From contig CAWJCU010000003.1 of assembly GCA_963841455.1 (NCBI GenBank), positions 1-64,000 on the forward strand: 64,000 nucleotides of DNA, read 5' to 3'. The DNA comes from JAWVFM01 sp963841455 (GTDB lineage Bacteria > Actinomycetota > Thermoleophilia > Solirubrobacterales > 70-9). Numbering within the stretch: position 1 is the first letter of the stretch; every line of letters begins with the position of its first letter. A program made the translations under genes and the position numbers. Of the stretch, positions 1 through 9,952 are shown piece by piece. The notes beneath the pieces were generated by a model, which did no database searches, was not told where the DNA came from, and saw only the letters and a list, made by a program, of their open reading frames with translations.

Positions 1-238
1 AACCCGAGGCCACGCGGCTTCCTCGGGTCCGATCTGGCTCTGTCAAGCCATATCGGTTCGCTCCGATCACCTCAGATTTGCTCAGGTTGGTACCACGCGT
101 GTCTGCGTCGTCCGTTACGGGCATCCGATACGGAACGGGGTAGCCCCGAGGGTGAACTGATCGGGGAACCTGTATCTCGCCCCGCTCGGGCGATGCGAGC
201 CCTACCGACCGCCATTCCGGGCGCCTGGCTGGCGGCCG
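1..238. other. no gene seen
   Basis: This stretch lies downstream of the broken arsM on the minus strand and reaches the window edge. I see no open frame with recognisable protein content on either strand and no RNA gene. The short minus-strand frames here are out-of-frame continuations of arsM. Confidence 0.5.
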
Positions 239-1134
239 CTAGCGAGAGCTGAGCCGGGCTCGCACGATCGCCGACCCTGCCTGTTCGTGCACGCGGTGGG
301 TCTCGCGGATCTCGACGCTTCAAAGCCGGCGCTCTCGAGCTCGCGACGAAACTCTGCCGTGGTGAGTGCGCCGGCGATGCATCCCGTCCACTGCGCCATG
401 TCGCGCAGCGTCGCATCGTCCATGCCCTCGTCGGCGACGACGTCGGTGACGGCGAAGCGCCCTCCTGGGCGCAGTACCGGGCGCCTCGCGGAATACCGCC
501 GACTTGTCGCTGGAGAGGTTGATGACGCAATTGGAGATGATCACGTCGATTGGTCCTCGGGTAGCGGCACATCTTCGATCGTGCCCTTGACGAATTCGAC
601 GTTCTCGACTCCGGCCTCGCGCTGATTTCGGCGGGCGAGATCGAGCATCTCGTCCGTCATATCGAGGCCGTATGCCTTGCCGGCGGGGCCGACTCGACGC
701 GCTGAGAGCAGAACGTCGATGCCTCCGCCGGAGCCGAGGTCGAGGACCGTCTCGCCCCTGTGAAGATCGGCGACAGCCGTAGGATTGCCGCAGCCGAGCG
801 ATGCGAGCTGCGCGGCGTCCGGTAGGAGGTCACGATCCGCCCTCCCGTAAAGGTCCGAGCCAAATGCCTCGCGCTGCTCGTCGGTTATGACGGCAGCGTC
901 ATCGCAGCACGACGCCGACGCGGTGCCCGCTGCCATTGCCGCGGCTGCGTAGCGTTCGCGGACGACTTCGCGCACCTTCTCGGCCTCGGGCACCTCGCCT
1001 GCACTGCATCCGCAGCCGGCGTCATGAGTTTCGCCGCAGCATCCCGCCTTGGCCTCAGGCCCGCAGCAAGTCTCCTGGGCGGCCGGAGAACAACAACTCG
1101 TGCTCTCGGCCTCGACGGTCATCAGCTCATCCAT
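239..1134 (-). pseudogene. arsM: arsenite S-adenosylmethyltransferase ArsM, frame broken three times
   Basis: The gene would methylate As(III) with SAM in the cytosol. The intact N-terminal part (541-1134) has the Cys-rich head with repeated CC pairs, the SAM-binding motif LDLGSGGGIDVLLSA, and GLDMTDEMLDLAR. The family motif ISNCVINLSSDK then continues in another frame near 544. LRPGGRFAVTDVV with QWTGCIAGAL follows in a third frame near 480-495. The tail EIRETHRVHEQAG follows in a fourth frame near 330, to a stop at 239-241. Reconstructed, it is about 298 aa, the normal family length. It overlaps arsR by 13 bp, so it is the second gene of an arsR-arsM operon. Each break looks like missing bases. 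It could be a real pseudogene or consensus error. Family identity is secure. Confidence 0.85.
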
Positions 1135-1475
1135 GCGCTCAATTCCTCCAACGCTTCCGGCTTGACGTAGTAGTAGGCCCAGAGCCCCTGGCGCTCCGAG
1201 CCGACGATCCCCGCCTCGCGGAGGACCTTGAGGTGATGCGAGACGGTCGGCTGCGAGAGCTCGAACAGTGGGACGAGCTCGCAGACGCAGACCTTCCCGG
1301 CGTGCTTGCGAAGGACGTCGACCAGCTGCATCCGGATCGGATCGCCGAGCGCCTTCGCCACGCCCGCGATCCGCTCCGCCGCCGCACGCTCGATGTCGGG
1401 ATAGACGACCGGCTCGCAGCAGGGCTCGCCGGGCGGACGCTTTTGCTTCGGCGTCAGCTCGAGATCGATGCTCAT
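1122..1475 (-). CDS. arsR: ArsR-family arsenic-responsive repressor
   Basis: A 117-aa winged-helix metalloregulator that releases DNA when it binds As(III)/Sb(III). The core reads GDPIRMQLVDVLRKHAG, then the metal-site segment KVCVCELV (CxC just before the recognition region, as in classical ArsR), then the helix SQPTVSHHLKVLREAGIV and the wing RQGLWAYYYV. An extra N-terminal CC pair (residues 19-20, in PGEPCCEP) might also bind metal. It is divergent from arsC, and its 3' end overlaps the arsM start. A dyad lies 4 bp upstream of its ATG, consistent with autorepression. Length and motifs are normal for the family. Confidence 0.93.
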   Translation of the reverse strand: MSIDLELTPKQKRPPGEPCCEPVVYPDIERAAAERIAGVAKALGDPIRMQLVDVLRKHAGKVCVCELVPLFELSQPTVSHHLKVLREAGIVGSERQGLWAYYYVKPEALEELSAWMS

Positions 1476-1540
1476 CTATTTGAATATATCAATTCAATTG
1501 GCTAGCTTTGATGAAACCTGTCGGTCTGAGGAGGTGTTAG
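1476..1540. promoter_or_regulatory. divergent arsR/arsC promoter with candidate ArsR operator
   Basis: This 65-bp gap separates divergent arsR and arsC and is much more AT-rich than its surroundings. An inverted repeat TTGAAT-N6-ATTCAA occupies 1480-1497. On the minus strand TATATT sits 7 nt before the arsR ATG, the spacing of a -10 box for a leaderless transcript, and it lies inside the dyad. On the plus strand GAGGAGGT (1528-1535) is the arsC ribosome-binding site ahead of its GTG start. Operator function is inferred from position and symmetry. Confidence 0.6.
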
Positions 1541-2173
1541 GTGAAGCTTCAACTCGATCCGGGGACGCGCGCCCACGTCGACGCGGGACTCGCGAGCCTC
1601 AAGGATGAGTTCGCGGGGATCTTCTCCGCCGAGACGGTCGACCGCTGGGTCGATGACTCCCTCGAGCGGCTCTCCGCAGCGCGGTTTCAGGACTTCGTGC
1701 CGCTCTTCGTGCACCGCTTCGCCCGTGAGCGGCTGCGGGCGCTCGCTCAGTCCGAGGGTAAGGTGACCAAGGAGGTGCCCGAGGTCCTGTTCGTCTGCGT
1801 CGCCAACGCGGGCCGCAGCCAAATGGCTGCCGGCCTCCTTGACAAGCTCGCCGATGGCAGGCTCCACGTTCGCTCCGCCGGCTCCGACCCAGCCGATGAG
1901 CTCAACCCCGCCGTCGTCGCGGCGATGGAGGAGGTTGGGGTCGACATCAGCAAGGAGTTCCCGAAGCCGCTCACCGACGAGGTTGTAAAGGCGGCCGACG
2001 CCGTGATCACGATGGGCTGCGGCGACGCCTGCCCGATCTACCCGGGCAAGCGCTACGAGGACTGGGAGCTGGAGGATCCGGCGGGCAAGGACCTCGAGGC
2101 CGTGCGGGGAATCCGCGACGGGATCGAGCGGCACGTCCGGACGCTGCTCGGCGAGCTGCTGCCGGATGGCTGA
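1541..2173 (+). CDS. arsC: arsenate reductase ArsC (LMW phosphatase fold) with N-terminal helical domain
   Basis: Reduces As(V) to As(III) for export. Residues 1-75 form an acidic/helical N-terminal extension (ERLSAARFQDFVPLFVHRFA) of the type fused to actinobacterial arsenate reductases. From about residue 80 the low-molecular-weight phosphatase fold begins with FVCVANAGRSQMA, where Cys86 is the nucleophile of the Cx5R loop. The later segment ITMGCGDACP supplies the resolving cysteines of thioredoxin-linked enzymes, and DPAGKDLEAVRGIRD is the usual C-terminal motif. The GTG start follows a strong GAGGAGGT site. Its last 8 bp overlap acr3. Confidence 0.93.
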   Translation: MKLQLDPGTRAHVDAGLASLKDEFAGIFSAETVDRWVDDSLERLSAARFQDFVPLFVHRFARERLRALAQSEGKVTKEVPEVLFVCVANAGRSQMAAGLLDKLADGRLHVRSAGSDPADELNPAVVAAMEEVGVDISKEFPKPLTDEVVKAADAVITMGCGDACPIYPGKRYEDWELEDPAGKDLEAVRGIRDGIERHVRTLLGELLPDG

Positions 2174-3308
2174 GCCTGGGGGCAGCTCTGAGGTCGCCAC
2201 CGAGCCTGGCGACGCCGGCGTAGTCGGTCGCCTGTCGAGGCTCGACCGGTTCCTGCCGCTTTGGATCGCCCTCGCGATGGCCGGCGGCCTGGCGCTTGGC
2301 TCACTGGTGCCGGGGCTCAACGACTTCCTGGACACCCTCAAGGTCGGGACCGTCAGCCTGCCGATCGCGCTCGGTCTGCTGCTGATGATGTACCCGGTGC
2401 TGACCAAGGTCCGCTACGAGGACATGGGCAGGATGCGGGGGGACGGGCGGATGTTCGGCGTCTCGCTGTTTCTGTCGTGGGTCGTCGGCCCCGCCTTGAT
2501 GTTCACGCTCGCGTGGCTGTTTCTCGCCGATGAACCCGCCTACCGGACCGGGGTCATTGTCGTCGGCCTCGCGCGCTGCATCGCGATGGTGCTGGTCTGG
2601 AACGACCTCGCAGGCGGAGACAACGATCGTGCCGCCGTCTTGGTCGTCTTCAACGCGATCTTCCAGGTCGTCGCGTACGCGCTCCTCGGCTGGTTCTACC
2701 TGAACGCGCTCCCAAACCTGCTCGGACTCGACACCCAGGGCTTCCAGGTCTCGGTTTGGGAGGTTGGACGGACCGTGCTCATCTTCCTCGGGATCCCGCT
2801 GACCGCGGGCTACCTGACACGGCGATGGGGCTTGCGCGCGCACGGCCGGGACTGGTTCGAGTCGACGGTCATCCCGCGAATCGCGCCGATCACGCTCTAC
2901 GGCCTGCTGTTCACCGTTGTGCTGCTGTTCGCGATCCAGGGTGATCACATCACCGCCAACCCGCTGACCGTCGCGCGTATCGCGCTGCCGCTGCTGGCCT
3001 ACTTCACCATCATGTGGGCGCTCGGCTTCCTGACCGGACGGGCTATGCGCCTCGGCTATCCGCGAACCGCGACGCTCGCCTTCACGGTCGCCTCGAACGA
3101 CTTCGAGCTGGCGATCGCCGTCGCCGTCGGGGTGTGGGGAGCCAGCTCCGGGCAGGCACTCGCCGGCGTCGTCGGCCCCTTGATCGAGGTCCCGGTGCTG
3201 GTGAGCCTGGTCTACGTCGCGCTGTGGCTGCGCCGGCGCTGGTGGACTGAGGACGGGCCGGTGCCGGTAGCCGAGCCGCTGGGCGAACCCGTCGGGCGAG
3301 CTGTGTAG
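2166..3308 (+). CDS. acr3: ACR3-family arsenite efflux permease
   Basis: An integral membrane carrier that exports As(III). The 380-aa protein has about ten hydrophobic segments starting at residue 26. It contains the family signature GLARCIAMVLVWNDLA, whose Cys is the conserved substrate-site residue, and a late FTVASNDFELAIAVAVGVWG motif shared with bile-acid/arsenite transporters. It overlaps arsC by 8 bp, so translation is probably coupled. The next gene begins 6 bp after its stop. Length is typical for ACR3 (350-400 aa). Confidence 0.95.
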   Translation: MAEPGGSSEVATEPGDAGVVGRLSRLDRFLPLWIALAMAGGLALGSLVPGLNDFLDTLKVGTVSLPIALGLLLMMYPVLTKVRYEDMGRMRGDGRMFGVSLFLSWVVGPALMFTLAWLFLADEPAYRTGVIVVGLARCIAMVLVWNDLAGGDNDRAAVLVVFNAIFQVVAYALLGWFYLNALPNLLGLDTQGFQVSVWEVGRTVLIFLGIPLTAGYLTRRWGLRAHGRDWFESTVIPRIAPITLYGLLFTVVLLFAIQGDHITANPLTVARIALPLLAYFTIMWALGFLTGRAMRLGYPRTATLAFTVASNDFELAIAVAVGVWGASSGQALAGVVGPLIEVPVLVSLVYVALWLRRRWWTEDGPVPVAEPLGEPVGRAV

Positions 3309-3314
3309 GCCTGG

Positions 3315-3536
3315 ATGAACTGCCTCGACTGCCGTCCAGAGGAGACCGCCGCCGTCGCCGTCTGCGGTCGCTGCGGCGCCGGGCTGTGTACCGAGCACTT
3401 GGTTGAGTCCGATGAGCACCTCACCTTCAGCATGCCGATCAACCGCCCGGTCGCCAGCGAGCCGCCGGCGCGCAAGCTTCGCTGCGAGCGCTGCGCGGCT
3501 GCCGAGCGAGGCCAGCTGGAGAAGAGAACCGCATGA
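3315..3536 (+). CDS. DUF2180-like small cysteine-rich protein
   Basis: A 73-aa protein with three CxxC-type pairs (NCLDC, CGRCGAGLC, CERC) spaced like a small zinc-ribbon. It begins MNCLDCRPE and contains TEHLVE, resembling DUF2180 proteins found beside actinobacterial metal-resistance genes. It sits between acr3 and the arsenic GAPDH in a same-strand run with only short gaps, so a role in arsenic handling (metal binding or regulation) is inferred from context. The molecular function is unknown. Confidence 0.75.
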   Translation: MNCLDCRPEETAAVAVCGRCGAGLCTEHLVESDEHLTFSMPINRPVASEPPARKLRCERCAAAERGQLEKRTA

Positions 3537-3549
3537 CGCCTCGCGCAGG

Positions 3550-4599
3550 ATGACCGCACGCGTCGGGATCAACGGCTTCGGTCGCATGGGGCGCCTGGCC
3601 CTGCGCGCCGCTTGGGGCTGGCCGGAGCTCGCGTTCGTCCACGTCAACGAGCTCCATGGCGATGCGGACACCGTCGCCCACCTGCTGACGTTCGACTCGA
3701 TCCACGGTCGCTGGTCTGAGGACGTCCACGGCGACGGCGAGGCGCTTCTCGTCAACGGGACGAGGCTCGGCTACAGCAACGCCGCCGAGCCCGGCGATGT
3801 CCCCTGGCGGGAGCTCGGCGTCGAGGTCGTCCTCGAGTGCACGGGAAAGTTCCGCACGCGGGAGCTGCTCGACGCCTACTTCCAGCAGGGCGTGCGCAAG
3901 GTCATCGTCGCCGCCCCGGTCAAGGGCGACGCGCTGAACCTGGTCGTCGGTATCAACGACCACCTCTACCAGCCCGAGCGCCACGATCTCTTGACCGCGG
4001 CATCTTGCACCACCAACTGCCTGGCGCCGGTCGTGAAGGTGATCCACGAGGAAATCGGCATCCGCCACGGGCAGATCACGACCCTTCACGACATGACCAA
4101 CACGCAGACGGTGATCGATTCCCCGCACAAGGACCTCCGCAGGGCCCGCGCGGCGAGCGCCTCGCTGATCCCGACCACGACCGGGTCGGCGACTGCTATC
4201 GGGCTCATCTTCCCGGAGCTCGAGGGCAAGCTGAACGGCCTCGCCGTGCGCGTACCGATGCTCAACGCCTCGCTTACGGACTGCGTCTTCGAGGTGGCGC
4301 GGCCGACGACGGTCGAAGAAGTCAACGGCCTCCTCGAAGCCGCTGCCGAGGGGCCGCTCGCCGGCATCCTCGGATACGAGTGCCGGCCGCTGGTCTCGGT
4401 TGACTTCAAGGATGACCCCCGCTCGGGGATCGTCGACGGCCCCTCGACCATGGTCACCGACGGCACCCAGGTGAAGGTCCTCGCCTGGTACGACAACGAA
4501 TGGGGCTACGCCAACCGCCTCGTCGAGCTCGCCCGCACGGTTGCAACGACTCTGCCCACGAAGGAGACGGTTGCCGTCGCCGAGGGAGCCGATGGCTAG
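3550..4599 (+). CDS. ArsJ-associated glyceraldehyde-3-phosphate dehydrogenase
   Basis: By analogy with characterised arsJ operons, this enzyme uses arsenate in place of phosphate to make the unstable 1-arseno-3-phosphoglycerate that ArsJ exports. The ATG at 3550 opens MTARVGINGFGRMGRL, the NAD-binding loop. The catalytic Cys153 lies in SCTTNCLAP, and WYDNEWGYANRL closes the catalytic domain. The 349-aa length is normal for GapA-type enzymes. A longer open frame starts at 3403, but that part overlaps the DUF2180 gene and lacks GAPDH sequence. Its stop overlaps the arsJ start by 8 bp, which supports the ArsJ pairing over a glycolytic role. Confidence 0.9.
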   Translation: MTARVGINGFGRMGRLALRAAWGWPELAFVHVNELHGDADTVAHLLTFDSIHGRWSEDVHGDGEALLVNGTRLGYSNAAEPGDVPWRELGVEVVLECTGKFRTRELLDAYFQQGVRKVIVAAPVKGDALNLVVGINDHLYQPERHDLLTAASCTTNCLAPVVKVIHEEIGIRHGQITTLHDMTNTQTVIDSPHKDLRRARAASASLIPTTTGSATAIGLIFPELEGKLNGLAVRVPMLNASLTDCVFEVARPTTVEEVNGLLEAAAEGPLAGILGYECRPLVSVDFKDDPRSGIVDGPSTMVTDGTQVKVLAWYDNEWGYANRLVELARTVATTLPTKETVAVAEGADG

Positions 4600-5878
4600 C
4601 ACCGCAGGCGCCGCATCCACGGACGCCGCGCAAGAGCGGCGGCGGGACATGCGCAACTACATCTTCGTGACGGGTGCGTACTGGACCGACACGCTCGTCG
4701 ACGGGGCGATCCGGACCCTGGTCCTCTTCTACTTCGACCAGCTCGGCTACACGCCACTCCAGGTCGCCTCGCTGTTCATCTTCTATGAGATCGCCGGCAT
4801 CGTCACCAACCTCGTCGGGGGGTGGCTCGCTGCCCGTCTCGGCCTCAAGATCACGCTCTTCATGGGTCTGGCGATCCAGGTCACGGCGCTCTGCATGCTC
4901 GGCTTCGCCCCGCCGTCGCTGCTCGTCGTCCCCTACGTCATGGTCTCCCAGGCGCTCTCGGGCGTCGCCAAGGACCTCAACAAGATGAGCTCCAAGAGCG
5001 CCGTCAAGATCGTCGTCGGCGGGGACGACCAGTCAGCGCTCTACCGCTGGGTCGCGCTCCTGACCGGATCGAAGAACGCCCTAAAGGGAGTGGGCTTCTT
5101 CCTGGGTGGCCTGCTGCTGACGCTGTTCGGATTTCAGAGCGCCGTGCTGGCGCTGGCGGTGCTCGTGCTCATCGCCCTCATCGTGACCTCGACCTCGATA
5201 CGTGGCCACCTGGGTCGCCCTGACGCGAAGGCAGAGTTCAAGCACATGTTCTCCAACAACCGGGCGGTCAACATCCTCGCCGCCGCGCGCATCTTCCTGT
5301 TCGCCGCCCGCGACGTGTGGTTCGTCGTCGGCCTTCCGTTCTTCCTCTACTCAGAGCTCGGCTGGAGCTTCTGGCAGGTCGGAACCCTCCTTGCCGCCTG
5401 GGTGATCGGCTACGGCGCCGTTCAAGCGGCGGCGCCGCGCTTCGTTCGCCGTCATGCGGGCCCGGGCGGCGAGCCCGATGGGCGGACCGCGGTGTGGCTC
5501 GCGTTCGGGGTGGCGATCTTCCCTGCCGCGATGGCGGTTGCCCTCAACACCGGCGTCGACCCGACGCTCGCGATCATCTGCGGGCTGATTCCGTTCGGCG
5601 TTGCCTTCGCGATGAACTCCGCGGTTCACTCGTTCCTCATCCTCGCCTACGCGGACAACGAGAAGGTCGCGATGAACGTCGGCTTCTACTACATGGCCAA
5701 CGCGTTCGGGCGCCTCGCCGGCACCGTCCTCTCAGGTCTCCTCTATCAATGGCAGGGGCTCACCGCCTGCCTATGGGTATCGAGTGGATTCCTCGTCGTG
5801 GCCGGTTTGCTTTCGGTTCTTCTTCCGACCGAGGTTGCGAGGAAGACGCGACCAACGCAGCTGTCGCAGGCAGCCTGA
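4592..5878 (+). CDS. arsJ: organoarsenical efflux MFS transporter ArsJ
   Basis: A 428-aa major-facilitator-type permease expected to pump out 1-arseno-3-phosphoglycerate made by the upstream GAPDH. The start chosen (ATG 4592) overlaps the GAPDH stop by 8 bp, and the longer frame upstream is only GAPDH shadow. Around residue 20-35 the typical ArsJ opening NYIFVTGAYWTDTLVDGAIR is visible, followed by about twelve hydrophobic segments. SGVAKDLNKMSSKSAVK lies in the central cytosolic region and YYMANAFGRLAGTVLSG near the end. It is the last gene of the ars plus-strand operon; the next genes converge on it. Confidence 0.93.
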   Translation: MASTAGAASTDAAQERRRDMRNYIFVTGAYWTDTLVDGAIRTLVLFYFDQLGYTPLQVASLFIFYEIAGIVTNLVGGWLAARLGLKITLFMGLAIQVTALCMLGFAPPSLLVVPYVMVSQALSGVAKDLNKMSSKSAVKIVVGGDDQSALYRWVALLTGSKNALKGVGFFLGGLLLTLFGFQSAVLALAVLVLIALIVTSTSIRGHLGRPDAKAEFKHMFSNNRAVNILAAARIFLFAARDVWFVVGLPFFLYSELGWSFWQVGTLLAAWVIGYGAVQAAAPRFVRRHAGPGGEPDGRTAVWLAFGVAIFPAAMAVALNTGVDPTLAIICGLIPFGVAFAMNSAVHSFLILAYADNEKVAMNVGFYYMANAFGRLAGTVLSGLLYQWQGLTACLWVSSGFLVVAGLLSVLLPTEVARKTRPTQLSQAA

Positions 5879-6009
5879 TGCCGACCACGAACTCGCCCGC
5901 TCGGGCGACGCAACCCCGAATCGGGGCGGCCGTCCGAGATCGATCGCTTCAGCGCGACCTCGAGCTCCTCTGCCGCCAGCCGAGCCCTGATCACCTGCGG
6001 TCGCGTGCC

Positions 6010-6297
6010 TCATGGCTCGTGTTGCTCGATTGGAAGCCCCGCCGCTTCCCAGCCCTTCCACCCGTCGGTGATCTCCGCCGCACCACGCCAGCGGGTCAGC
6101 TTCGACCGGTTCGCGTGTTGACAGAGATAGATCGTTCCGGCTGTTCTCGGCCAAAGAGCGTGGCGCAGTAGCGAGACTCGCGTCGCGCCCGGCGGCCAGC
6201 CGTGACGGCGGCGTTCGGCCTCCGTCCTCAGGTCGAGGATCTGGGCCTCGCCGCACCGCGCCGCCTGCCAAGCCTCACTTGCGCTCAGTCCTGTCAT
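6010..6297 (-). CDS. rhodanese-like sulfurtransferase domain protein
   Basis: A 95-aa single rhodanese domain. It starts at the ATG opening MTGLSASEAWQAARCG, has the DLRTEAERRRHGWPPGA segment (equivalent of the rhodanese EY.xGHIPGA region), an active loop LCQHANRSK with the catalytic Cys, and ends GWKGWEAAGLPIE. It starts 19 bp after the OsmC-family gene, so the two probably form an operon for sulfur/redox stress. It converges on arsJ with 131 bp between, in which I see nothing notable. It lies in a larger open frame, but only the part from the chosen ATG looks like rhodanese. Confidence 0.8.
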   Translation of the reverse strand: MTGLSASEAWQAARCGEAQILDLRTEAERRRHGWPPGATRVSLLRHALWPRTAGTIYLCQHANRSKLTRWRGAAEITDGWKGWEAAGLPIEQHEP

Positions 6298-6316
6298 CCG
6301 GCTTGCCCGAGCTGCT

Positions 6317-6751
6317 CTATTCCCGAGACGGTGAGACCCCGATGACCTCGCCAGAGATCTCGCAGACTTCCGCGAGCGTGTTGTAGACGGTGCCGTACTT
6401 GGCGAGGTTTCGCTGCAGAAGCTCGACGCGCTCGGGCGGCTCTTCGGTGACCACCCGGAGCTCATAGCCAATCCGGACGAACCTCGGCGGCGTCTGTTGG
6501 CGCTCGGCTTCGACGCGCACCGAGGCTCCCTGCTGGCGGAAGGGAAGCATCTCGGAGAAGCGCTCGACGTTCTTGAGGAGGCAGGCGGCAAACGCGCTGC
6601 AGAGAAGCTCCGCGGGGCCGGGAAGCTCGTTGCCCATCTGGGGCGAGCTGTCGAAGGCGATCGTCGCTCGTTTGGTCGAGATCTCCGAACGACCCGGCTG
6701 CGCGACGCGGGCCTCCACCTCGTATTTCTGCTGGTCGTTGGCCACCCTCAC
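6317..6751 (-). CDS. OsmC/Ohr family protein
   Basis: A 144-aa member of the OsmC/Ohr family of thiol peroxidases that detoxify organic hydroperoxides. The first conserved Cys lies in LLCSAFAACLLKNVERF and the second in TLAEVCEISGEV, matching the two redox Cys positions. The N-terminal half has the RATIAFDSSPQMGNELPGPAE segment (beta strand plus the conserved 'GP.E' turn). Gene order with the downstream rhodanese supports a redox role. I cannot assign an exact substrate or subfamily. Confidence 0.85.
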   Translation of the reverse strand: MRVANDQQKYEVEARVAQPGRSEISTKRATIAFDSSPQMGNELPGPAELLCSAFAACLLKNVERFSEMLPFRQQGASVRVEAERQQTPPRFVRIGYELRVVTEEPPERVELLQRNLAKYGTVYNTLAEVCEISGEVIGVSPSRE

Positions 6752-7305
6752 CTCCGTTTGGGCTGGACTCCACGGTAAGTGCCCCGAGAGGCGCCGTCAT
6801 CCGCGTCCAGCCACGGGAACGATGCGTAGTTCGCCGTGGCGGGCAGCGACACCCAGTGAACGCGACGAAATGCGCGATGACGTGATCCAGGCGGCCACCA
6901 GACCCCTTAGCCGCGCACAATCCTCCACTGCCTCGTGAAAGCAGGCGTCTGGGGGGAGGGTCGCGAGACGCCCGGAATGGACAAGGAGCAGGAGCGCGGG
7001 TCCGGCTTCGCTCTGGGCGCCCACTTCGCGGCCTGAGCGGTCGTATCCGCTTAGGCGCCCAGTGAGGCGCAGGGTTACTAACTGGCTCTAGATACCGCTC
7101 GTCGGCTGGTCGCGCGCGACGCGCCACGCCACCTCGGCGCAGGTCGCGGCCCTCGCCCGGACACCGCTCCTCGACAGAGCCGTTCCCAAGCTGGTTCCGC
7201 TCGAGACGCTCTCCGGCCGCGACTCGTACGTCTTCCGGGCGGGCGAGGAGCCGCCCTGGCGCGGGGTCGTTCGCACGCGGTACCCCGGCTGAGCCCGCGG
7301 CGGTC
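6752..7305. other. 554-bp stretch with no assignable gene
   Basis: Between the OsmC gene and the DUF2804 gene there is no ORF I can assign. A plus-strand open frame at 7092-7292 (TAG before it, TGA after it) has natural-looking composition but no usable start; it is listed separately. A 75-aa minus-strand frame at 6797-7024 resembles nothing I know. No tRNA or clear hairpin array is visible. Confidence 0.4.
7092..7292 (+). pseudogene. possible gene fragment without start codon
   Basis: This 66-codon plus-strand frame, bounded by TAG (7089) and TGA, reads like a real protein tail (…LSGRDSYVFRAGEEPPWRG…) but contains no ATG, GTG or TTG. I do not recognise the family. It may be the 3' remnant of a gene whose upstream part is frameshifted or lost, or chance coding on the opposite side of a non-coding region. 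Confidence 0.25.
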
Positions 7306-8088
7306 TCACCAGACGGCGTCGTGGTGCTCCATCACGCCCGCCCCGCGCACCAGCTCGAGGCCACCCGGGAGCATGCCGGTGAAGCTCCCGAAGGGCTGGC
7401 GGTAGCTGTAGCGCACGCCGAGGAGCGATTCCTCGCGCCGACGCTCCGCCTCGCTCGTGAAGTCGAGCCGGCTGCGATCGTCGAAGACGAGCCCGTCGAG
7501 CCCTTGGAACGCCACCGGCCCGGGCTCCGATGGCTCGCCGTCGACCCAGATCCCCCGCTCGGAGCCGCGCGGGGGGTCGTTGATCCCCTCGACGAGGTTC
7601 CAGGCAACCGAGGCGCCGCCGGCGAGCTCGCCGACTCCGGCTGACCAGCTCCAGACCGTGTGCCGAGGGTGAAACCCGGAGGTTTCGTCGGTCACGCCGA
7701 GCGCCTCCAGCCTCCAGCGCCGGTCGGCAATACGCAGGTCGCATTCGACGGGCACCCCTGCGAGCTTTCGCGTCCAGACCTCGCCTCCCTCGCCCGTCGG
7801 GCAGGTCACTTCGACCGGCGTCCCCGTTCCGACCTTCAGCGAGCCGCCCGCCTCGCGCGCGACGATCGTCATCTGCCTGGCGTCGCCTCGCACCTCCCCT
7901 CGCACGCCGGGAACACGGAGCTTGGTCCGCTCGGCGAGCTCGCCGCTCTGGCGATCGAGGATCGCCCAGAACGTCTGCGAGAGCGGCCCGATCTCCACCC
8001 GGGCGGCGCACGCCATCACCTCGTCGGCGAACGCGGCGACGTAGACCCAGCGCTTGCGCCAGCGCCCGCCGCGGCGTACCGGGTGCAA
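7306..8088 (-). CDS. DUF2804 family protein
   Basis: A 260-aa soluble protein. Hallmarks of DUF2804 are visible in the C-terminal half: TVWSWSAGVGELAGG, VAWNLVEGINDPP, the SERGIWVDGEP segment and RQPFGSFTGMLPGGL near the end. The family is common in actinobacteria and has a beta-rich, lipocalin-like pattern of conserved Trp/Asn residues; its biochemical role is unknown. It begins only 5 bp after the acyl-CoA carboxylase stop on the same strand, so it may be co-transcribed with it. Confidence 0.85.
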   Translation of the reverse strand: MHPVRRGGRWRKRWVYVAAFADEVMACAARVEIGPLSQTFWAILDRQSGELAERTKLRVPGVRGEVRGDARQMTIVAREAGGSLKVGTGTPVEVTCPTGEGGEVWTRKLAGVPVECDLRIADRRWRLEALGVTDETSGFHPRHTVWSWSAGVGELAGGASVAWNLVEGINDPPRGSERGIWVDGEPSEPGPVAFQGLDGLVFDDRSRLDFTSEAERRREESLLGVRYSYRQPFGSFTGMLPGGLELVRGAGVMEHHDAVW

Positions 8089-8093
8089 TCAGG

Positions 8094-9860
<1,767 letters not shown>

Positions 9861-9952
9861 CACACCCGCAGGGTTCGGGCGCGGCCCTGAACAATGGCTC
9901 CCCGCCACACCCTCCCCTTGTGCTGCCGCGCGCTCACAGCGCGGGAGTCTAT

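Noticed and set aside
1..5900. ars cluster as part of a mobile element
   Set aside because: No transposase, integrase or flanking repeat is visible, and codon use looks like the rest of the window. The left edge is cut off, so transfer cannot be excluded but is not supported.
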